NCBI GenBank assembly: GCA_916610825.1
Contig: OU744454.1
Location: forward strand, 6,550,188-6,614,187
Length of the DNA stretch: 64,000 nt
DNA from: Haliclystus octoradiatus
Lineage: Eukaryota; Cnidaria; Staurozoa; Stauromedusae; Haliclystidae
Direction of reading: 5' to 3'
Below the pieces are notes generated by a model that was given only the letters and a program-made list of their open reading frames with translations, ran no database searches and had not been told where the DNA came from. This document shows positions 57,372 through 64,000 of the stretch, piece by piece (position 1 is the stretch's first letter; each line of letters opens with the position of its first letter). The translations under genes were made by a program, and so were the position numbers.

Positions 57372-60300
57372 GTAAGTAGGTTAATGTTGATATATGGGTA
57401 CTTCTATTTGATCAAATATTTTAGGCTAGTATAATTACTGAAACCTCTAAGTTAATTTACATGGTTTGTCGCAAATAAATACCGTTCTTGCATCTACCAT
57501 TTGTCATGTTATGGATCATAATTAACTGTTGCACTGACATATATGCTGCTTTTTTGCTAATTATTCCGCGCATGATTTTTTTCCACTGATAGCCAATTTT
57601 GATCTAAATTTCGATACAAAAATAATTCCAAATTCCGCAGGTATAGAGGAACAGCTTGATTTCTCATTGGGTTTTCAAATTTGGGTTATGTATAATTAGA
57701 TTCGCTAAAACAGACAGCCACAGTAAAGAACATATACTGCTCAACTGTATTCACATCAATATATGATTTTCATCTCTGTTGAATTCCAATAACACATAAT
57801 ATGTTATTTAAATGAACCCAGCAATGAGACTGTCTGATTGGTAGCAACATATTTATTTCTCACCACTTCTTCAACTGTAATGAAAATAATTCACATGATT
57901 TTTTATCTTAACCTGTTATTCAGATCATTGCATCTCAGGCACTTAGAATTGCTGCACCCACCGGTTGCAAAAGGAAAAGACCAATTAACTACCGAAGTAG
58001 GTTGCAGAAGCATAATTACCATTAATACACTGATTTTATATTTCCTTATTCAGAATATTCAATATCATACTTAACTCTTAAATTCTATAATGGTCGTGAT
58101 GATGCTATCCTTGTCAAGGCCATATCAATTCCTAATGCATCACTTTATCCCCTTCTGGAATATTTATCTAATAATAGCAGCATAGATATATCACATTAAA
58201 AGAATGTGCCATCCCTCAACATATGTCTAACATGTCTGCTTCAAAGAACACCACAAATCACTGTCATCATAGCTGAAAAGGAAACTTGTAAATAAGACAA
58301 TTCACGATACAAAACAAAATGAAAAGATATACTGCTTACCCTTAGCCAACTTTTTATCGGATAAACGATAAAAACTTTTTAAAGAAGGCTCATTAAAGAT
58401 TTACAATAAAACCTTGCTATAAAGGCTATCCAAGAGCCTCTTGATAAACACAGTCTAAAAACACTGGAGTACGTCAGTGTTAAATGTGGATTGATAATGA
58501 TGTATAAGTAGACTCATGAATTATTTAATTTGCCTTCTATATTTGCGGTTGAACCCTTGTCAGTTAATAATTATAAACAAAACCCTGGGGATACTGCCAT
58601 TGGATATAACAACTATTCCATGCAATTTGTATATTATATCATGATTGAATCATACAGGCAAATTATAGATATCAATTTTGACTTCATACGTAGAATTACG
58701 TAGATTCCCACGTAGATTACGTAGAAATACGTAGATTCCCACTGTGAAGCTAAGAAATATAATAGCGTGAGTTGTTCAGTGATATATGTTTTTATCATTT
58801 GCATTACAGATGTGCAAATATGCCCTGGTAATGCCAACGGTTTATTTGGGATTTGTGTGGAAGACTGTCAAAATTGCCAAGCCGGAGAAATGTGTTGCAG
58901 TAACGGATGTGGCAACGTTTGCAAGAAATCTTGCAGAGTTAGAGTACAAGGTAACGAAAAGCTGCTGTTGAGCCTCCTTTTTCGGGATTCATGTTTGTGG
59001 TATATATAAATATCTATATATACTTCAAGAAGACATTAGACGATTTTTAAACTACAGTTCTGATAAATTGATGCCTATTTTTACTTCTATCAACTTTAAA
59101 AGGAACCAAAATCATAACTGATTTGTAGAATCGTTCCGATATTTAGGAGTAAAGCTCTTCTTTATAATATACAGTTTATGCCGCTTTACGTATCGTATTT
59201 TATAGTATGGAAGATAATAAGTTCCTGTTTGATAGTTGGATGAATTGTAGTTGAGGTTGTATTATAATATGTCCACTCGCTACAGCATTCCCTTATGAAG
59301 CAGCAAAGGGGTCAAAAATGCGTCGATTCGATGTGTCATGGTTTGTCACGTATTGTTACTAACATCCACTTATTCTGTACAGCAACTCATTCTTCACAGC
59401 AATGCACTTTTCTGAGATGCGTGGTCTTGCTGGCAACCTGTTCTGCTTTGCGATTTATTACTTCACAAAGTGTGCTTTAATCAATATTAAATACACTTTA
59501 GCAGCACCCTTATAAATTTGACCTAGGAGATATTCGAGATATTTTCTGCAATTTCAATATGTTGTAGGTCTCATATTGAAACAAGATTTGAATATCACTA
59601 AATTTCATTATTTTATGCGCATTGAATTTAATTTGATAGACTAGATGAATAATGTTTATAGTCTACCTTTATCGCAACAGCCTTCAAAATTGACATATAC
59701 GTAATAGGGAGGTATTTCGAGATTTAGAAAAAAGCTGGTATTTTACTACACGGTGTTCCACTTTCCGCAATATAATCATAGCTATATATTAGGACAAAAA
59801 GTGTATCTTCTTTAAATGGCACATTAACAATATCTATTTTAAGCTAGTTGATGATAATTTATATATTGTATCACAAATACTATATCTCAGATATGTACAC
59901 CAAAATGAATATTAATGTTGTACGTAAGAGGTAGCTTAGAATCTCTCCTATATTTGCCAGTCAATTTTTCATTGACAAATAATTATACATACATGATACA
60001 TATACATACACCAATCCGTGGATATTTAGTGATATTCATGTCTTGTTTTAACATAAGAGGCATTTAACCTTCAGAAAGAAGTTTCTCGAAATACCTCATT
60101 GGACAACTTCGAAGACTGTTTCATAAATGTATTTGGCATTGAGTAAAACACACTGTGTGGCCTAATACATTTCAGAGCAGAACATATTGCCAGCAAGAAC
60201 ACGTACCTGTGCAGAACAACTGTTATGAGGTAATACATTGCCTAGCAAAACGGATTACCAGCAAGAATTACCTGTGAAAAATGAGCGGGTGATCATGTTA

Positions 60301-60716
60301 GTAACAATACGTGAAAAACCATGACACAACGCAGCGACGCATTTTTGACCCTTTTGCGGCTTCATTTCATCTCAAATTGGGATTTTCCAGCGATATACAC
60401 TTGACTGGTATGATTGGAAAATTTATGAACGAATAGTTTATGATAGATCCTGTTTTTGACACGGATTTTGATAGACTTTTGAAATACTGAAAATGTACCA
60501 ATTATTTTGTCACATGCTTATAATATTCAATATTATATTTGTTTATCCACAGATTGTCTTAATCCTGTCCCATGCTTTGCTGATCCATGTCAAGTCACAT
60601 CCTGCAAAACCAATCCAGGAGCAACATGCGTAGCAAATTATTGTGGCGGATGCAAGGCATTATTTTTTGATGAGAACTGCCAATTGATCAAAACCTGTTC
60701 CCTCATCAGTCGTTAA
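57333..60716 (+). CDS. WAP-domain secreted protein, intact (4 exons, about 138 aa)
   Basis: Exons 57,333-57,371, 57,924-57,996, 58,810-58,950 and 60,553-60,716 with phases 0, 1 and 1 give one open frame. Exons 1-2 give a signal peptide (CTLTFLACMIIASQA) and a basic stretch (GCKRKRPINYR). Exon 3 is a WAP four-disulphide core with all eight cysteines: CPGNANGLFGIC, CQNCQAGEMCC, NGCGNVCKKSC. Exon 4 is a cysteine-rich tail with DPCQVTSC and NYCGGCKALFFDENC. WAP proteins are commonly protease inhibitors or antimicrobial; which applies here cannot be read from sequence. AATAAA at 60,814-60,819. The third intron carries a TIR element. Two broken paralogues lie upstream. Confidence 0.85.
57924..57996 (+). 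CDS. WAP gene exon 2: end of signal peptide and basic linker
   Basis: 73 nt between ATTCAG and GTAGGT; 15 nt longer than in the two pseudogene copies. Leaves in phase 1. Confidence 0.72.
58810..58950 (+). CDS. WAP gene exon 3: WAP domain
   Basis: 141 nt between ATTACAG and GTAACG. Holds all eight WAP cysteines. Confidence 0.88.
59297..60365. mobile_element. TIR element in WAP gene intron 3, about 1.07 kb
   Basis: Inverted arms of roughly 180 bp: left AAAGGGGTCAAAAATGCGTC and GTCATGGTTTGTCACGTATT; right end is the complement (GACGCATTTTTGACCC, then AATACGTGAAAAACCATGAC read forward). Arms are about 75% alike. No transposase ORF; the 61-codon ORF at 59,295 lies in the arm. Confidence 0.7.
60553..60716 (+). 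CDS. WAP gene exon 4: cysteine-rich tail with YCGGC motif
   Basis: 164 nt after CCACAG, TAA at 60,714-60,716. Eight cysteines. The tail SLISR is matched by SQISR in copy 2. Confidence 0.86.
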
Positions 60717-61961
60717 AGATTTGATTCATTTTAATAGATGTGATTACCAGTATTTTTATAATTTATAAAAGCATTCTTTATATGCAATCAAATATTTTAC
60801 CAAGTATTTTTTTAATAAAGTTATTATAGATAATAAGTTGTCTGCTCGTCGTCTTATTTTTGAAATGATAAAAAGATATAACCAGAGTATTTCATACGGG
60901 GTTTCATAGTGCGGAAGTTCATTTATAAAACTTCCCTTTTAGATTCATTGTCTATTTTGCTGAATAATAAATTTCTAGTTGCATTAGACCGAGCACCACA
61001 GACCCAAAACGGCAGTTTTCTCTGGACAACTTGAAAATCACATAAAAGTGTTCATAAAAATATGCTGAACAATTATTCTTGTTTCTATTAAATTCTATTG
61101 TAAACCCTTCAACAATCCAATTTATATTTCATGCTTCACAGTCAAAGCCTTCTAATCATTTTGAGAATGTGAGCTTCGTGGTCTTTGATTCTTTTGTTCT
61201 TGCGAATCCATAGAAGCATGACGAAAACATAGAATGTATGAATTAGGAGGGCTGTGGCCGTGAAATGATTTATAAATTCATCTCTGGTGAGCTCCACAAT
61301 AAAATTTGACTAAAACAAGAATTAGGAAATTGTTTAACATATTTTTTTGAACACTTTTATGTGAATTTCAAGTTGCCCGGAGAAACCTGCCGGTTTAGTT
61401 CTAAGGCACTTGGTCTACATGTAGTAAGTCTGCTAATGGGATTAGTGTGATCAGTAATAAATTTCCTACGGTTGAACGGTTTTCTTTAACATTTTAAGGG
61501 TTGCTTATTTTGGTAACAGTTTCAAATACATCGAGTATTATATAATTCAATTTGGAGTGGCTGGAATGGGCTCTCGTTTAAAATATTTCGTGACTGAAAC
61601 AACTAATTAAAATTAGAAACTTGCAACTCGTGCAGTTGCTCGCAGCCATAACACTCGCGAAAGCTCATATTAATTTTCTACTTACACTACAGACTTTTTC
61701 GAAATAGATTTTACTTGTTTCAATTGTGTTTAGGATTGCATTGAACGAAATGCTAATATTGATTGTATGTAATTCTATAATTTCTTAACGTTTTGATAGG
61801 TAAATTATTTGTGAATTTACATGCCAAAGCGTTCAAAAGCTTGTCTAACGCAATCTAAAATATTTTGCTCAAAATATGAAAAATTTAATTAAAACAGTAA
61901 TACAGGTCTTGATAAGGATTGATATTTTATGTAAAAGGGTCAACATGAAATATTTTCATTG
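60717..61961. other. Spacer downstream of the intact WAP gene
   Basis: AATAAA for the WAP gene at 60,814. Beyond that I see no gene, repeat or RNA. Confidence 0.5.
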
Positions 61962-62757
61962 AAAACAATGTCATAAAATCTGTTTTAGAACTCAGATTGT
62001 ATATTCTTAGATCATGTAGTTCAATAAATTAATTGCTTTTGTGTTTTTAAGTGATGGTTACAAGATCCAAAAATATCTCTGAACATATATTTGGATAGTA
62101 TACAACGGTCAAATATTTGAAAAGGTGTAATTATGTGAAGCTATTTTTGATACTAAGAGTATATTTGAGGACTAAATCAGTAAAACTCAAAGATCTTTGT
62201 ATTTACATTACCCGCAATAAGTAATCTATGCATATTTGTCTTGATAATATTTTGACTGGTAAATATATAGGGATAAAACATTCACTTATATTTTACATAA
62301 TATTTTGTTAATATTCTTATTAATTGAAGCTATATCTATAAACGATTCATATGCGATGATACGATGATTTATCCAGGAAGCCATAGATTTATTCTTCGCG
62401 GCTTCATTAGATAAATTGTTTCAAATAAAATATATGTCAGTAAGTCTATAGCGGATCAATTCACAAAATAAAAAAGCATACACCCACAATTACAGTTCAC
62501 AGCAATTTTTATTGTTGACTTCAGTGCAACAAAGGCAAACATTCGGTTGGCATTTTCAATCAATATAGTGCAGTGTATTTAATTACTCTTCCTTTGAAGT
62601 ACCCATGCTTGTCTGTGATCTTGGTAACAGCTGTTCATGCAAAGAGTTCAAGTGGAATTAACCGCATATGAATCTGAAGTGTATAAAAGATGTATGTCTT
62701 CTTTCGTTAGAAATTCACAGTTCATCGATTGTTCAATATCAAGGTTTTCAAGGTTAG
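61962..62757. repeat. 797-bp tandem duplication, copy 1
   Basis: Repeats at 62,759-63,554 with a 797-bp offset and only a few differences (for example TATATAGGG to TTTATAGGG and ACATAATAT to ACACAATAT). It includes a TATAAAA at 62,682-62,688 and ends at a splice-donor-like CAAGGTTAGT. Confidence 0.92.
62682..62688 (+). promoter_or_regulatory. Candidate TATA box, promoter copy 1
   Basis: GTATAAAAGA, followed about 65 nt later by a donor-like CAAG|GTTAGT. No ORF lies between, consistent with a non-coding first exon. Confidence 0.45.
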
Positions 62758-62758
62758 T

Positions 62759-63554
62759 CAAACAATGTCATAAAATCTGTTTTAGAACTCAGATTGTATA
62801 TTCTTAGATCATGTAGTTCAATAAATTAATTGCTTTTGTGTTTTTAAGTGATGGTTACAAGATCCAAAAATATCTCTGAACATATATTTGGATAGTATAC
62901 AACGGTCAAATATTTGAAAAGGTGTAATTATGTGAAGCTATTTTTGATACTAAGAGTATATTTGAGGACTAAATCAGTAAAACTCAAAGATCTTTGTATT
63001 TACATTACCCGCAATAAGTAATCTATGCATATTTGTCTTGATAATATTTTGACTGGTAAATTTATAGGGATAAAACATTCACTTATATTTTACACAATAT
63101 TTTGTTAATATTCTTATTAATTGAAGCTATATCTATAAACGATTCATATGCGATGATACGATGATTTATCCAGGAAGCCATAGATTTATTCTTCGCGGCT
63201 TCATTAGATAAATTGTTTCAAATAAAATATATGTCAGTAAATCTATAGCGGATCAATTCACAAAATAAAAAAGCATACACCCACAATTACAGTTCACAGC
63301 AATTTTTATTGTTGACTTCAGTGCAACAAAGGCAAACATTCGGTTGGCATTTTCAATCAATATAGTGCAGTGTATTTAATTACTCTTCCTTTGAAGTACC
63401 CATGCTTGTCTGTGATCTTGGTAACAGCTGTTCATGCAAAGAGTTCAAGTGGAATTAACCGCATATGAATCTGAAGTGTATAAAAGATGTATGTCTTCTT
63501 TCGTTAGAAATTCACAGTTCATCGATTGTTCAATATCAAGGTTTTCAAGGTTAG
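62759..63554. repeat. 797-bp tandem duplication, copy 2
   Basis: Direct neighbour of copy 1. TATAAAA at 63,479-63,485 and the same CAAGGTTAGT donor-like end at about 63,546-63,555. Confidence 0.92.
63479..63485 (+). promoter_or_regulatory. Candidate TATA box, promoter copy 2
   Basis: Identical context to copy 1, 797 bp downstream. This copy is the nearer one to the coding start at 63,927. Confidence 0.5.
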
Positions 63555-63559
63555 TATTG

Positions 63560-63737
63560 CATCTTACTCCATATAATTCATATTTACTCCATATTATTCT
63601 ATTAATCCACTTAACTTTTTTATTTATTTTATATTTATAAATTTGTAACTTTATTTATTATAGTGTCCCAAATTAGTTTTGTAAAGCTAAACATTGACAC
63701 TCAAATAAAGTTATTGAATTGAATTGAATTGAATTAT
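63560..63737 (+). repeat. Retroelement-like 3' tail with (TTGAA)n
   Basis: AATAAAGTTATTGAATTGAA continues as a pentamer run to about 63,736. An AATAAA followed by a simple-repeat tail is typical of a LINE or SINE 3' end. No coding sequence can be assigned upstream. Confidence 0.45.
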
Positions 63738-63926
63738 TCTATTTACTAACTTTATCATTTTATCAATTTATCTTTACCATTATGTCAAATTTTAAATAGC
63801 TCTCATCTATGATTTGAAATATTAATCAGAATGATCAATGACAATTGTCAATATCTGTCAAATTGATTATAGAGAAAACTTGTAGAGCAAGAAATGAAGA
63901 TGTGTAACTTTTATATTTCTTTTCAG

Positions 63927-64000
63927 ATGATGAAGCTCCTTCTTCTGGCTGTTTGCATATCATTTGCATGTGGGCAAGACTTTTACAAGATGTGGCCAGC
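63927..64000 (+). CDS. Start of a secreted-protein gene, cut by the window edge
   Basis: After TTTCTTTTCAG (63,916-63,926) the frame opens with MMKLLLLAVCISFACGQ, a textbook signal peptide with a likely cleavage at ACG-Q, then DFYKMWPA to the edge. The acceptor right before the ATG implies an upstream untranslated exon, which the duplicated segment can supply. The product is unknown. Confidence 0.65.
   Translation, partial: MMKLLLLAVCISFACGQDFYKMWP

Overview
This is an AT-rich window of intron-bearing eukaryotic DNA. Genes have small exons with GT..AG junctions, and protein families (F-type lectin, PAN/apple, WAP, THAP transposase, non-LTR reverse transcriptase) that point to an invertebrate metazoan, probably marine (tunicate or mollusc-like). 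The lineage cannot be fixed from sequence alone. Nothing looks bacterial or viral.

The backbone is a tandem array of four related genes on the + strand, called here A, B, C and D. B, C and D each have the same four-exon plan: a 282-nt PAN/apple-like exon, a 25 or 37-nt linker exon, a ~286-nt exon carrying most of an F-type lectin (fucolectin/tachylectin-4) domain, and a 145-nt last exon ending in Phe-Gly-Tyr-stop. Exon phases (0, 1, 2) match in all copies, giving predicted proteins of 245, 250 and 249 residues. Gene A shows only its two lectin exons; a broken LINE fills the window's left edge. Gene B spans 4.8-20.2 kb, C 32.9-44.1 kb and D 45.5-50.6 kb.

A second family encodes small WAP-domain proteins. 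One copy at 57.3-60.7 kb is intact over four exons. Two others, downstream of B and D, are broken. The first has premature stops, lost cysteines and a ~4 kb DNA transposon inside it. The second has lost the 3' half of its WAP exon, which is now fused to the last exon. Copies of an unidentified exon (24.9 and 50.9 kb) sit between lectin gene and WAP gene in both places, so the module lectin gene + exon + WAP gene was duplicated.

The transposon at 26.09-30.08 kb is an ISL2EU-like element with near-perfect terminal inverted repeats. It has a three-exon THAP/DDE transposase on + and a two-exon SWIM/YqaJ exonuclease on -. Each gene carries one visible disabling lesion. The WAP paralogue at 54.5 kb preserves the empty target site.

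Introns and spacers are full of mobile-element debris: LINE fragments (0-0.9, 22.5-22.9, 46.6-47.7 kb), tRNA-derived SINEs (21.1, 33.6-33.9, 49.3-49.5 kb), several TIR elements without recognisable transposase, a ~930-bp foldback palindrome (34.1-35.0 kb), and tandem repeats. At the right edge a 797-bp tandem duplication seems to carry a TATA box and 5' untranslated exon twice, ahead of a new secreted-protein gene that starts at 63,927 and leaves the window.
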